Source: an uncultured Prevotella sp. (GTDB lineage Bacteria; Bacteroidota; Bacteroidia; Bacteroidales; Bacteroidaceae). From it: a stretch of 39,300 nucleotides of DNA. Location: assembly GCA_900315955.1 (NCBI GenBank), contig ONBC01000013.1, positions 1 through 39,300 on the forward strand, read 5' to 3'. The notes under the pieces are model-generated. The model ran no database searches. It saw only the letters and a list, made by a program, of their open reading frames with translations, and was not told the origin of the DNA. Made by a program: the position numbers and the translations under genes. Below, piece by piece: positions 8,704 through 16,877 of this stretch (position 1 is the first letter of the stretch; every line of letters starts with the position of its first letter).

Positions 8704-10923
8704 TTAGAAAGGCATTCCTACTGCGAAATGAAACGTGAAATCGCGACTAAAATCAGGATGGAAGATGGCATAATGCTCATCACTGTTGTTATATGCCGGA
8801 TTGATGGCTTTCATACCCATATCAAATCTTAATATGAAATAGCCGAAGTTGAGCCGCAGGCCCAGACCGTAGGCCACAGCTATCTGCTTGTAAAACTCGT
8901 TCCATTTGAACTGCCCCCCTGGTTGGTCAGGATAGTTGCGCAAGGTCCAGATGTTTCCGGCATCGATAAAAGCAGCGCCATTAAACTTCCAGAAGAGGAA
9001 GGTGCGGTATTCGGCATTGAGGTCGAATTTCATGTCACCGGTCTGGTTGATGAAGTCAATGCGTCCGTTCTTACCCCTGTATGAACCAGGTCCCAACTCT
9101 CTGACGCTCCATCCTCTGACACTGTTGGCTCCACCAGAAAAATATCTTTTTTCAAAGGGCAGCACGCTGCTGTTTCCGTAAGGGCAGGCAATACCAAAAT
9201 CGGCATGAAGCGCCAGTGAGTTATGTTCATCAAAGGAGACGAGATGAGTATAGTCGAAGTCAAACTTGGCATACTGTGCATAAGCTATGCCAAAGAGCGT
9301 ATGCTGCCCGTCTTTGTTTTTGCTGAACCTTAGTCCTGCGGACAATGAATTGAGCAAGTTTCCGGCTGTCTCTAAATTGAATCGCAAGGCATCGGAGCCA
9401 TGGGTATAGGTAAGACCAAACCCTACTTTCATAATAAACAAGTCCTCGTAGTTGTAGCGGAGGATCACGTTTTGATTGCTCACGCTGTCAAGATAATCGT
9501 GCTTGAACGTCTCGCTGATCCATGGCATGTATACATAGTTGATCTCGGGGACATCCAACCGATAGTTGATGCGTCGGTCGGGCGAGGCCCAACGGTAACG
9601 CCAGGCCGCAGAGAAGACACGACGGTGGAACTCGGGACGGTTCTGCATGTCCCAGGAGAGCGAAAGTTCCGAAGATGCCGTGCTTCGTCTGCGCATGGTC
9701 TTGGAAGCGAAAGGAGCGATGAACCGCGGAAACTGAAGGCGCGTCTCGGCGCTCCATTCCATAAAATTCTCGTCGTTGTAGCCTTCGAGACCTGTGATAG
9801 CTTCATAGGCTCCGCGCAGTTCAGCGCTGAAAAGCTCTGATCCCCGGAAGAGGTTTCGGTTTTGGTAGGTTATTGACATTGCCGCTCCCAAGTCACCTGC
9901 GGTGTTTGTTCCCTCCGGCTGCAAAGCGATGGTGGAGGGCTTGTTCGTATTCAACTGGATGTCGCAGTCGAGCAGCGTTGTATCCGGTTCCTCATGAAAC
10001 TGGATATTCGTGTATCTCACGGCCGAGAGACGTCCGAAATTGCGGTAAGTGTCTTCCAAAGCCGAATAGTTGTATGGAGCCCCTTCCCGGAGAAGCGTGG
10101 CGTTGTCGAGTACGCTGCGGCGCAGTTGGAGCTTTCCCTGGTCGCTTAAGAAGTTAATCTTATCGATGGTATAGCGTGGATGGTCTGTTTCGGGAGTATC
10201 GTTGTTTGCGCGGAACTTAATCAGATGGAGCGTCAGGTCCACATCGTCCGCAGTAGATGCAGTATCGGCATCAAACTGGATGAAGTCCTTATGAAACTTA
10301 TAATATCCGGAATCGAGTAGGATATCTGTGATTCGTTTTCGCTCATCGTCAAGCTTCTGCAGCGTGAAGGCACTGCCGGGGACCAATGCCGACGGCTGAT
10401 AGCTCTTCTTGGACAGATGACTGGAATAATTGTTTAAAATGCGGGCGATCGTCGTATCCTGAATATCGTATTTCACATGGCTGATCGTATACGGTTTCCC
10501 GGGATGAAGCGAGTAGATGGCAGTAAGCTTTCTGCCTTTTATCCTTGTGGAAAAGTCGACGGAGGCATGAATATAGCCCATGTTCTTCAGCGCATTGCGC
10601 AGGTCTTCCACAGACAGTCGCGCCTGAGTGCTGTCGAAAATGGCCGGCGCCTCACCCATTTTTTTTAGCGTGCGGTTAATCCATTTGCTACTGTCACGGC
10701 CTGAGATGGAATAAGTGCCTAAGGGAATCTTGAAAAGGGAGAACCATTTAGAGTTAGCTTTCTGACGAATATAGGGGGAGAGAGCAGAGACATTGAAGTT
10801 CTTTACATCGGAACGTATTTCCACGCCCTCAAGAAGATAAGCATTCTCGGGGATATACTTTGAGGTGCTGCAAGCTTCTAAGAGCAGAATGAGCACCGAT
10901 ATGAAGAATAACGCCTTTTTCAA
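8704..10923 (-). CDS. TamL-like outer-membrane assembly lipoprotein (BamA/TamA family)
   Basis: A 739-residue Omp85-superfamily protein. The signal peptide ends in a lipobox (LLLEAC, Cys18), so it should be a lipoprotein. POTRA-like repeats follow (about 25-330), then a C-terminal beta-barrel (about 350-739) containing the RxSxGGxxSVRGW-type loop motif and a terminal aromatic residue (GMPF). Lipidated TamA homologues of this kind are called TamL in Bacteroidota and act with TamB in outer-membrane biogenesis. No tamB is adjacent in this window. It is the last minus-strand gene before the accessory module, with a TAACTTTG promoter 25 bases upstream. A plain BamA paralogue is the alternative. 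Confidence 0.88.
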   Translation of the reverse strand: MKKALFFISVLILLLEACSTSKYIPENAYLLEGVEIRSDVKNFNVSALSPYIRQKANSKWFSLFKIPLGTYSISGRDSSKWINRTLKKMGEAPAIFDSTQARLSVEDLRNALKNMGYIHASVDFSTRIKGRKLTAIYSLHPGKPYTISHVKYDIQDTTIARILNNYSSHLSKKSYQPSALVPGSAFTLQKLDDERKRITDILLDSGYYKFHKDFIQFDADTASTADDVDLTLHLIKFRANNDTPETDHPRYTIDKINFLSDQGKLQLRRSVLDNATLLREGAPYNYSALEDTYRNFGRLSAVRYTNIQFHEEPDTTLLDCDIQLNTNKPSTIALQPEGTNTAGDLGAAMSITYQNRNLFRGSELFSAELRGAYEAITGLEGYNDENFMEWSAETRLQFPRFIAPFASKTMRRRSTASSELSLSWDMQNRPEFHRRVFSAAWRYRWASPDRRINYRLDVPEINYVYMPWISETFKHDYLDSVSNQNVILRYNYEDLFIMKVGFGLTYTHGSDALRFNLETAGNLLNSLSAGLRFSKNKDGQHTLFGIAYAQYAKFDFDYTHLVSFDEHNSLALHADFGIACPYGNSSVLPFEKRYFSGGANSVRGWSVRELGPGSYRGKNGRIDFINQTGDMKFDLNAEYRTFLFWKFNGAAFIDAGNIWTLRNYPDQPGGQFKWNEFYKQIAVAYGLGLRLNFGYFILRFDMGMKAINPAYNNSDEHYAIFHPDFSRDFTFHFAVGMPF

Positions 10924-10947
10924 TGTCGTTTAATATAAATGTGGTTG

Positions 10948-10955
10948 CAAAGTTA
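10948..10955 (-). promoter_or_regulatory. -7 promoter element of the TamL-like gene
   Basis: Minus-strand TAACTTTG (TAnnTTTG), 25 bases upstream of the ATG. It directly abuts the terminator-like repeat at 10970-11013, which would insulate it from leftward transcription coming from the module. Confidence 0.7.
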
Positions 10956-10969
10956 CGGAAAAATCAAGA

Positions 10970-11013
10970 AAAAGAAAAGGTTGCACCAAGAAAACCTTGG
11001 GCACCCCTAACTC
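10970..11013 (-). repeat. Left copy of a 44-bp terminator-like repeat
   Basis: Matches 16791-16834 at 42 of 44 positions in direct orientation. On the minus strand it forms a stem with CCAAG/CTTGG as core and an outer stem with one mismatch (GGGTGC against GCAACC), followed by TTTTCTTTTT, so it is a plausible though slightly decayed intrinsic terminator for leftward transcription. It marks the left limit of the AT-rich module. Confidence 0.75.
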
Positions 11014-11687
11014 CTGTATTCATCATAGGGACACCCAAGTCGGCGGTTCGAGCGTGTCGCAAAGTTTCTGGCCTTTGCAGATGAGTTGCCCGATCTTACT
11101 TTTGCCACCGCTTACGGCCTGTCTTCTTGATCCATCCCGACTTTTCCAGCGAAAACAATAAGGTCGTTCCACATGTTCTGCCGCCAAAAACACCACCCCC
11201 AATGGTAACAAGTAACAAGTAACAATAAGGTCGTTCAATAGGTTCCAAAATTTTTTTGAACCTCGCGAACATTATTATATATTTAATAATAATGTATATA
11301 ATCTATTTATATCTCTTGTTCAACGTTCAAAAATTCTTTCCCAACGGACCCGCCGCATGTATGTTCCGACCTTATTGTTACTTGTTACCCTTAATTGTTA
11401 AAATTGCGCCCGCGCAGGGCAAATGCGCGCCCTTATTGAAGGGGAAAATGTTTCACGGTTTTTGCGATTCCACCGCAATCGCGAGGCGATTCCACCGCAA
11501 TCGCGCCGCCATCGTATGCCAATCGCCGTTTTCGATGTTTCATGCGGCGTGCCGGCTGATTCTGGTCATGCAGGAAACGCTCCGGATAGGCCATTGTCTT
11601 GAGTTTACTACCGGGATTGAACAGACGGCATTCTTGTCACAACCTACCAGCCTCTACGAGGCTGCCTCCACCGACGCATGACCCCTC
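11014..11687. other. Structured non-coding stretch with several repeats
   Basis: No convincing gene. It contains a 16-base direct repeat AACAATAAGGTCGTTC (11154-11169 and 11221-11236), an inverted copy of part of it at 11367-11389 that matches 11211-11233 at 22 of 23 positions, a hairpin AGGTTC...GAACCT (11240-11263), and a 20-base direct repeat GCGATTCCACCGCAATCGCG (11464-11483 and 11486-11505) each with its own GCGATT/AATCGC dyad. Open frames here (11256-11681 plus, 11023-11238 minus) have no protein-like composition or recognised similarity. Confidence 0.6.
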
Positions 11688-11741
11688 GCTCTTTCCTCAT
11701 AAGGCCGAAGGCCTCTCAGCGATCTCAGCCTCTCACACGTA
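11688..11741 (+). repeat. Left copy of a 54-bp dispersed repeat
   Basis: Matches 16642-16695 at 52 of 54 positions in direct orientation. The longer element around the right copy, with its inverted ends, is not present here, so this looks like a truncated copy. The following bases to 11896 show no gene. Confidence 0.85.
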
Positions 11742-11896
11742 CCTTCTATCAAATTGTTTGAATTGACTTGCCTTTGATCCAGAAAAGACTGTCTGCATAA
11801 GCTTGTAGTTTCGTAACCGACAGCTTACATAACCAACTCTATTCTTTATGCCTGTGGCGGCACAAAGCCTTCAGAGATTGAAGCAGTCGAAAAAAG

Positions 11897-12949
11897 CTAA
11901 CGCTTATTTATGTTTTTCACGAAAGCTTTGGCCTTTTCTATCATTTCACGATTGTCTTCAGTATCTTTTAAAGATGAAGAGTGTTTCAGAAAGAGTTTGT
12001 AGTAGTTCGCCATACCGACTGGATCTTTCAGACCGCTGTACATCTGGGCTATGTTATAATAGGTAATGGCGTTTGTTGGCTGACATTTCGAGGCTTTCTG
12101 AAAAGCAGAGATGGCATGTTCATAGTCGTGAAGATAGAAGTAGGCCTCAGCCAAATCATTATACATGCCTAACAATGTTAGGCTATCGGGAACGGAAAGT
12201 TCGATGGCTTGCTCCATGTATTCTGCACTTTCCTTTGGCATTCCTATTTTCATACAATTTTTGGCCAGCAACTTGAGTATAAGTATGTCTCTGCCTTTCT
12301 TTATTTGGTTGGCCCTTACAAGATGGTCGTATGCATTGTTGGCATCATTCATTTCGCCATAGCAAACGCCAAGTATGAAGCTTACCTCAAAACCTTTCCA
12401 TCCTTTACGGTAAAGCTTGAGATAAGAACGTCGCGCCTCGGCGTAATCGCCTAACAAGTAGCACGAATAGGCGTATTGTCGCCATACATTTAAGTTGGTA
12501 GTATCAGTCTCTAAATAACGCATTGTAAGTTGTCGAGCCGAATCTATTTTATTCTTCTGCATCAGGTCTGCTGCAACCGATGTAATGATGTCAGCATCAT
12601 AAGGATACTGCTGAAGAATTCGTCGCCCCCATGTTTCCATGGCCATTGAATCTTGTGTGTAGGAGTGAGCATAGTAGAGCTGTCGCATATCGTTGTGTGT
12701 CAAGCTATCTGTCGGTATGCGCAATAAGGTGAGACTTTCTGATTGGTAATCGCCCTGTTTGTTGTAGCACCGGGCCAAACGTCTGAACACGGCGACAGAA
12801 TCGCAACCCCATTGCAACCGGGTGTATAGCGAAGCTGCTGCCGAGTAGTTGAAGGCCGAGAAAAGACTATCGGCAACGTGAAGATTCTTAATTTGGCCTT
12901 GAACTCCAATGGTGGATAGACAAAAGAAGATGACGGCAAAATATCTCAT
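11897..12949 (-). CDS. Secreted TPR-repeat protein of the accessory module
   Basis: A 350-residue protein with an N-terminal signal peptide (about 1-19) and no lipobox, followed by tandem TPR-like helical pairs throughout (for example around 145-180, 200-225 and 255-305, with AYFYLHDYEHAISAFQKASK as a clear repeat). TPR arrays bind partner proteins. A periplasmic scaffold for the adjoining TonB-like protein or barrel is inferred. It starts 9 bases after the TonB-like gene, giving the order LytTR, TonB, TPR. A minimal AAGC-GTTA-GCTT hairpin with a T run overlaps the stop codon and may end the transcript. Confidence 0.8.
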   Translation of the reverse strand: MRYFAVIFFCLSTIGVQGQIKNLHVADSLFSAFNYSAAASLYTRLQWGCDSVAVFRRLARCYNKQGDYQSESLTLLRIPTDSLTHNDMRQLYYAHSYTQDSMAMETWGRRILQQYPYDADIITSVAADLMQKNKIDSARQLTMRYLETDTTNLNVWRQYAYSCYLLGDYAEARRSYLKLYRKGWKGFEVSFILGVCYGEMNDANNAYDHLVRANQIKKGRDILILKLLAKNCMKIGMPKESAEYMEQAIELSVPDSLTLLGMYNDLAEAYFYLHDYEHAISAFQKASKCQPTNAITYYNIAQMYSGLKDPVGMANYYKLFLKHSSSLKDTEDNREMIEKAKAFVKNINKR

Positions 12950-12958
12950 AAATATTTT

Positions 12959-13474
12959 TCATTTTCTGGTTTTACTGAATCTTACAGGTAATGTGTATCT
13001 GATGTCGGTAGCCGTGCCATTTGCCAATCGGCCCGGAGCCCATCGTGGGCATTGTTTTAAGAGGCTAACCACCTGTTGCCCGAAAGCCTTGTCTTGTGGC
13101 TCTTGCAATATCTGTATATCGGTGATGGATCCCTCTTTGCTAATAGTGAACGCTACTACTACTTCGGCATTCTCATTCTCATGCCCGTGTGGATATTTTA
13201 GGTTTTTGCCAACCCATACGAGAAACTGTTGAAAATTTTGATTGCCCATAAACTTAGGAGCAATGGCATCCTTTGAAATAACCTCAACTTCTTCTAACGA
13301 TTTACCCTGTGAAGTTTTTTGGGGGGAAGTCTGTTTATTGTATAAATATACACCTACTATCACACCTAATATTCCAACTACTAAGAATGCAATAATAAAC
13401 AACACTTTCTTAATATACTTAGTGTGTTGTCCAATAATGTACACACGGTCTTCGTTGTCTACCTTATAAATCAT
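12959..13474 (-). CDS. Short TonB-like energy transducer
   Basis: A 171-residue protein with a cytoplasmic start, one membrane segment (about 22-45), a short linker and a TonB C-terminal domain (about 74-168) showing FLVWVGKNLKYP and RWAPGRLANGTATDIRYTLPVRF-type sequence. TonB domains contact outer-membrane receptors and pass on energy from ExbBD. The linker lacks the long Pro-rich region of canonical TonB and seems short for spanning the periplasm. The start overlaps the LytTR stop by 4 bases (ATGA), implying translational coupling. The partner is presumably the divergent barrel at 14155. ExbBD is not in the window. Confidence 0.85.
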   Translation of the reverse strand: MIYKVDNEDRVYIIGQHTKYIKKVLFIIAFLVVGILGVIVGVYLYNKQTSPQKTSQGKSLEEVEVISKDAIAPKFMGNQNFQQFLVWVGKNLKYPHGHENENAEVVVAFTISKEGSITDIQILQEPQDKAFGQQVVSLLKQCPRWAPGRLANGTATDIRYTLPVRFSKTRK

Positions 13475-13857
13475 ATCTTTTTACGTTTAAAGTTAAAGTA
13501 TCTCTCCATGATGTCCTTTAGACTCTTCACAGCATCCTTAGATGCCCCGATTGTAACTTTGCATCTTAGTTCACTGTCAGCCAATGTGATTTCTTTTCGT
13601 TGAATATCTATCATGAAGACAAAGTCTCGATTAATAATTAAACTTTTTCCAACCCTTATAAATCTTTCCGCCTCCAATCCCAATTGGGACTCTAACATCT
13701 TCTCAAAAGTATGCAGATTGAACGAAAAAGTATATTTTGTTCCATCAATGAGATTGAAAATGGAGTAGCTGCCATCAGAAGTTATACATAGTAAACAATC
13801 TAATGGAATTTTTGCCATCTGAAATGTATTTGATATAATTATGTTATGTTGTCTCAT
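13471..13857 (-). CDS. LytTR-domain DNA-binding protein
   Basis: A 128-residue protein that is almost entirely a LytTR domain (about 20-123), with the typical FIRVGKSLIINRDFVFMIDIQRKEITLAD core. There is no receiver domain and no membrane segment, so it is a stand-alone regulator whose input is unknown. LytTR proteins bind pairs of short direct repeats upstream of their targets. It sits head to head with the barrel gene and leads the TonB/TPR operon. A 12-base direct repeat lies in the shared intergenic region. A later start at 13819 (MAKIPLDC) is possible. Confidence 0.87.
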   Translation of the reverse strand: MRQHNIIISNTFQMAKIPLDCLLCITSDGSYSIFNLIDGTKYTFSFNLHTFEKMLESQLGLEAERFIRVGKSLIINRDFVFMIDIQRKEITLADSELRCKVTIGASKDAVKSLKDIMERYFNFKRKKI

Positions 13858-13877
13858 TGATATAATTTTGGTTGTTG

Positions 13878-13885
13878 CAAAGATA
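13878..13885 (-). promoter_or_regulatory. -7 promoter element of the LytTR/TonB/TPR operon
   Basis: Minus-strand TATCTTTG followed by GCAAC, an exact TAnnTTTG match, 20 bases upstream of the LytTR ATG. Confidence 0.7.
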
Positions 13886-14009
13886 CAATATTTATTAGGT
13901 AAATCGTTTATTATACTTCCTGTTTTTTGCGAAATGATGGGGTTATTTTACGTAATGTTATTTAGCGATTCATTTCTCTCCAATTTTTCCTTTTATATTA
14001 GCGAATATG

Positions 14010-14061
14010 AGACTTTTATAAAGCCAAAAACAGGTTTCACACATCAAGCAGACTTTTATAA
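14010..14061 (+). promoter_or_regulatory. Pair of 12-base direct repeats, candidate LytTR operator
   Basis: AGACTTTTATAA occurs exactly at 14010-14021 and 14050-14061, a 40-base spacing (about four helical turns on one face). The second copy falls where the -33 element of the barrel promoter is expected. LytTR proteins usually bind 9-base direct repeats closer together, so the operator role is inferred. Confidence 0.45.
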
Positions 14062-14082
14062 TGATGGAAGAAAAATATCTCA

Positions 14083-14090
14083 TAACTTTG
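14083..14090 (+). promoter_or_regulatory. -7 promoter element of the barrel gene
   Basis: TAACTTTG matches TAnnTTTG, 64 bases upstream of the start codon. No good -33 TTTG is present, which fits an activator-dependent promoter. Confidence 0.6.
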
Positions 14091-14154
14091 CGCCAAGCTC
14101 GAAAAGCTCGAGTGGTTTAGTATAAACATAACATAGACAAACCCAATCTGACTT

Positions 14155-16485
14155 ATGGAACGACGCAGATTAAAAATTCTTAGTAGCAGGTTATTAATAA
14201 AATTAATTCTACTGTTTCTTTATATGTTCATTGCTGTCGGTAGCAAAGCCCAAAAACAATTATCAGGCCTTGTCATTGACACCAATGGACAGCCTGTTAT
14301 GTCTGCATCTGTGATTATTCAGTCAAGTGATTCAGCTGAGCATAATGTACAGATTACTGTAACTGATGTGGATGGAAAATTTCTCTTCCATTCCGTTTCA
14401 TTTCCATATCAACTTATCATTCAGCATATGTCGTATTCAGATTCGTATGTGAATGACAGTGTGTCTAATGTTCGTGTCGTATTAAAGGAAAAAGACAATA
14501 CATTAGGAGAGGTTGTCGTCAAAGGCAACCGTCCTATGGTGAAAACAACAAGTGATGGTGGAATTTCATTTTCGGGCGATCAAATCAGGCAGCGCAGACT
14601 GGTCGAAACAGTCCTTGATATGATAGAGACACTTCCAATGATGATGAAAAGTGGAGAAAGTCTTATGCTTATGGGAGCGACTGAAACTTCAATTCTTATT
14701 AATGGAAAGAAAAAAATATTGTCTGATGAGCAATTAGCAAACTACTTGAAAACCATACCGGTATCAGAGGTGAAGTCGCTTGACGTATACTATAGCACGC
14801 CTCCTAAGTTCGGTGTGCGAGGTGCTTCGGTCAACATTATTATGTCTGCTCCGAAACATGAAGACTTGCATTTTCGCGGTGAAGGTTTCGTGTCGGCCAA
14901 TTATAGTAACAGCATGAAATTCGAAGGGGGCACCAACTTTAGTTTGTCATCCAAGAAATGGTCGATGAATGCTGGATATACGGAAAGCAATGCTGCCAAG
15001 TTTCGTAATCAAACTCTCGAAACAGTTCATACTCTTGATGGTGTGAAACATCATATTTTGCAGACAACCCAAACATCGTCCATATCGAAAGATAAAACGG
15101 CTGTTATGAATCTAACAATCAGTCCAAATGATAATGTGGGTGTGGATGTTGATTATGTTTTCTTGCATAAGTCACCGCGAAATAACATTAATTTTAATTC
15201 ATTGATAGATCAGCAATCTATTAATGGTAATACGTTTAGCCGATATGGTTCGGATACTCACAATGGCAGAGTAGCCTTGAAGTATAAGGACATAGAGTTT
15301 GGTGGAGAATATGAGCACTTCAAAGAAAATGCAGACCAAATTGTTGTGCTCGATAAAAATCAAAATATAGACAATGACCACAACCAATCGTATAGAGGGT
15401 TAAATGTATATCTCAATGGTGAGTCTGAGTTGTTCAATCATACAATAGAATATGGTATTGACGGAACACTGAGAAACACCATCAACTACGTAGGCGAAAA
15501 CGAAAGTTCAGAGTCGTTGATGAAACAAAACGAACTTGAAACGACAGCTTATCTGGGAATTCAAATTCCACTTGGTAAGAAGGGATTCATCAATACATCC
15601 ATACAGGGTGAGTTTATCAATTCTACATATAAGCGAAACAATGGATACAAGGAAAAATTATGGAGAGATTTTGACATATATCCCACATTCATGTTGATGT
15701 ATAGGTTCACTCCCCTACATATTATCCAAGCCAGCCTGTCTTCCACTAAATACTATCCTTCTTATTGGGCTAATGCAAGCTATAGTTCGTATATTGATAA
15801 TTACAGTAGGATAGAAGGTAATCCTCAACTGAATCCATCAAGAAAATATGCGCTCAACGTAAACTATATTATGAGGAGTAAGTATATCATTGGGTTGTTT
15901 GGTGAAAGCCACCAGAACTACTTCACTCAACTGTTGAAACTGAAAAAAGATCAGATAGCAGCAGCCTACAAATATTACAACATACATAAGAGTCAAGGGT
16001 TTGGGGTGATGGCAATAGTTCCGCTAAATTTGATACATGGCTTTGCAAGCAAGTTTACTTTAATGGGATTTTATATGCATCAAGAAGGAAGCATTGATGA
16101 AATTACATTGGATAAAACAAAGGTCTCTGGAAGGGCGAATATTTCTAATACTATCAATTTATTAGGCAACAAATTGATGGCAGAGATTGGTGGATGGGTG
16201 CAGCTACCGGTCATTCAAGGACTTTATGACGTTAAGGCTATGTGGAATATAACATCAAAAGTAAGCTGGAAAACTCCTATCAAAGGAATGTCGGTTAGCA
16301 TAAAGGTCGACGATATGTTTAATACGCTCAGAAGTCGAGTTCGATCGAATGTACCTCAACAGAGGTTTTCATTCCGTAGTTATGGGGATAGTCGCATGTT
16401 CAGTCTTACGCTACGTTATATATTCAATGGATATAAAGCAAAAGAAAGGAAGACGATTGTGAATGATAGGTTAGGATTTTCCTGA
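14155..16485 (+). CDS. TonB-dependent-receptor-type outer-membrane beta-barrel protein
   Basis: A 776-residue protein with a signal peptide (about 1-32), a CarboxypepD_reg-like domain (about 35-118), a plug-like domain (about 120-230, beginning GEVVVKGNRPMVKTT and including a YYSTPPKFGVRGASVNIIM strand) and a C-terminal barrel (about 235-776). This architecture matches the outer-membrane beta-barrel family related to SusC-like receptors, without the SusC signature or a SusD partner. The substrate is unknown. Codon use is visibly more AT-rich than in the flanking housekeeping genes. It is divergent from the LytTR/TonB/TPR operon, which presumably regulates and energises it. No metal or haem binding motif stands out. 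Confidence 0.88.
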   Translation: MERRRLKILSSRLLIKLILLFLYMFIAVGSKAQKQLSGLVIDTNGQPVMSASVIIQSSDSAEHNVQITVTDVDGKFLFHSVSFPYQLIIQHMSYSDSYVNDSVSNVRVVLKEKDNTLGEVVVKGNRPMVKTTSDGGISFSGDQIRQRRLVETVLDMIETLPMMMKSGESLMLMGATETSILINGKKKILSDEQLANYLKTIPVSEVKSLDVYYSTPPKFGVRGASVNIIMSAPKHEDLHFRGEGFVSANYSNSMKFEGGTNFSLSSKKWSMNAGYTESNAAKFRNQTLETVHTLDGVKHHILQTTQTSSISKDKTAVMNLTISPNDNVGVDVDYVFLHKSPRNNINFNSLIDQQSINGNTFSRYGSDTHNGRVALKYKDIEFGGEYEHFKENADQIVVLDKNQNIDNDHNQSYRGLNVYLNGESELFNHTIEYGIDGTLRNTINYVGENESSESLMKQNELETTAYLGIQIPLGKKGFINTSIQGEFINSTYKRNNGYKEKLWRDFDIYPTFMLMYRFTPLHIIQASLSSTKYYPSYWANASYSSYIDNYSRIEGNPQLNPSRKYALNVNYIMRSKYIIGLFGESHQNYFTQLLKLKKDQIAAAYKYYNIHKSQGFGVMAIVPLNLIHGFASKFTLMGFYMHQEGSIDEITLDKTKVSGRANISNTINLLGNKLMAEIGGWVQLPVIQGLYDVKAMWNITSKVSWKTPIKGMSVSIKVDDMFNTLRSRVRSNVPQQRFSFRSYGDSRMFSLTLRYIFNGYKAKERKTIVNDRLGFS

Positions 16486-16592
16486 CTTCGTCAATGCCGT
16501 CACCCGAATTTAATCTGTTCGACAGTCTATTCTGCCCCAACCCCATGAAACCCTTGCTATGATGCCAGTCGATTCTCGCAGCGGCGTAAATA

Positions 16593-16736
16593 TTTCCTCG
16601 CGGAGCCGCGGAGATAATCGAGCCACGCAGTTATTGCTTCTGCTCTCTCCTCATAAGACCGAAGGCCTCTCAGCGATCTCAGCCTCTCACACGTATCATC
16701 TCTGCGGCTCAATAAGCTCTGCGGCTCTGCGTGAAA
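16593..16736. repeat. MITE/REP-like intergenic element with imperfect inverted ends
   Basis: The left end TTTCCTCGCGGAGCCGCGG (from 16593) is an imperfect inverted match of the right end CTCTGCGGCTCTGCGTGAAA (16717-16736). The interior holds the 54-bp repeat (16642-16695) shared with 11688-11741. There is no coding potential. The rest of 16486-16877 shows nothing beyond this and the terminator. Confidence 0.6.
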
Positions 16737-16790
16737 AGTCTGATAATCAAGGGTAGCATTGGGTCTCAATATAAAAGTGACGAAAACAGG

Positions 16791-16834
16791 AAAAGAAAAG
16801 GCTGCACCAAGAAAACCTTGGGCAGCCCTAACTC
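16791..16834 (-). terminator. Intrinsic terminator, right copy of the 44-bp repeat
   Basis: On the minus strand GGCTGC-CCAAG pairs with CTTGG-(T)-GCAGCC, followed by TTTTCTTTTCC. The stem is fully paired apart from one bulged T, unlike the left copy. It lies 43 bases beyond the stop of the 38-residue ORF and presumably ends that transcript. A second hairpin (16836-16843 with 16855-16862, plus CCC/GGG) sits between them. Confidence 0.75.
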
Positions 16835-16877
16835 TTCATTCACACCCTTACGGGGTGAATGATTCATGTCTTGTTCT

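Noticed and set aside
11023-11238. 71-codon minus-strand frame next to the left terminator-like repeat
   Set aside because: Its start lies inside the AACAATAAGGTCGTTC repeat, no promoter element is upstream, and the product looks random.
11464-11505. Two 20-base repeats 22 bases apart considered as a CRISPR remnant
   Set aside because: The spacer between them is only 2 bases, there are just two units, and no cas gene is present.
11256-11681. 141-codon plus-strand frame in the repeat-rich intergenic region
   Set aside because: It runs through the hairpins and the tandem 20-base repeats and has no signal, domain or plausible composition. A remote chance of a real gene remains.
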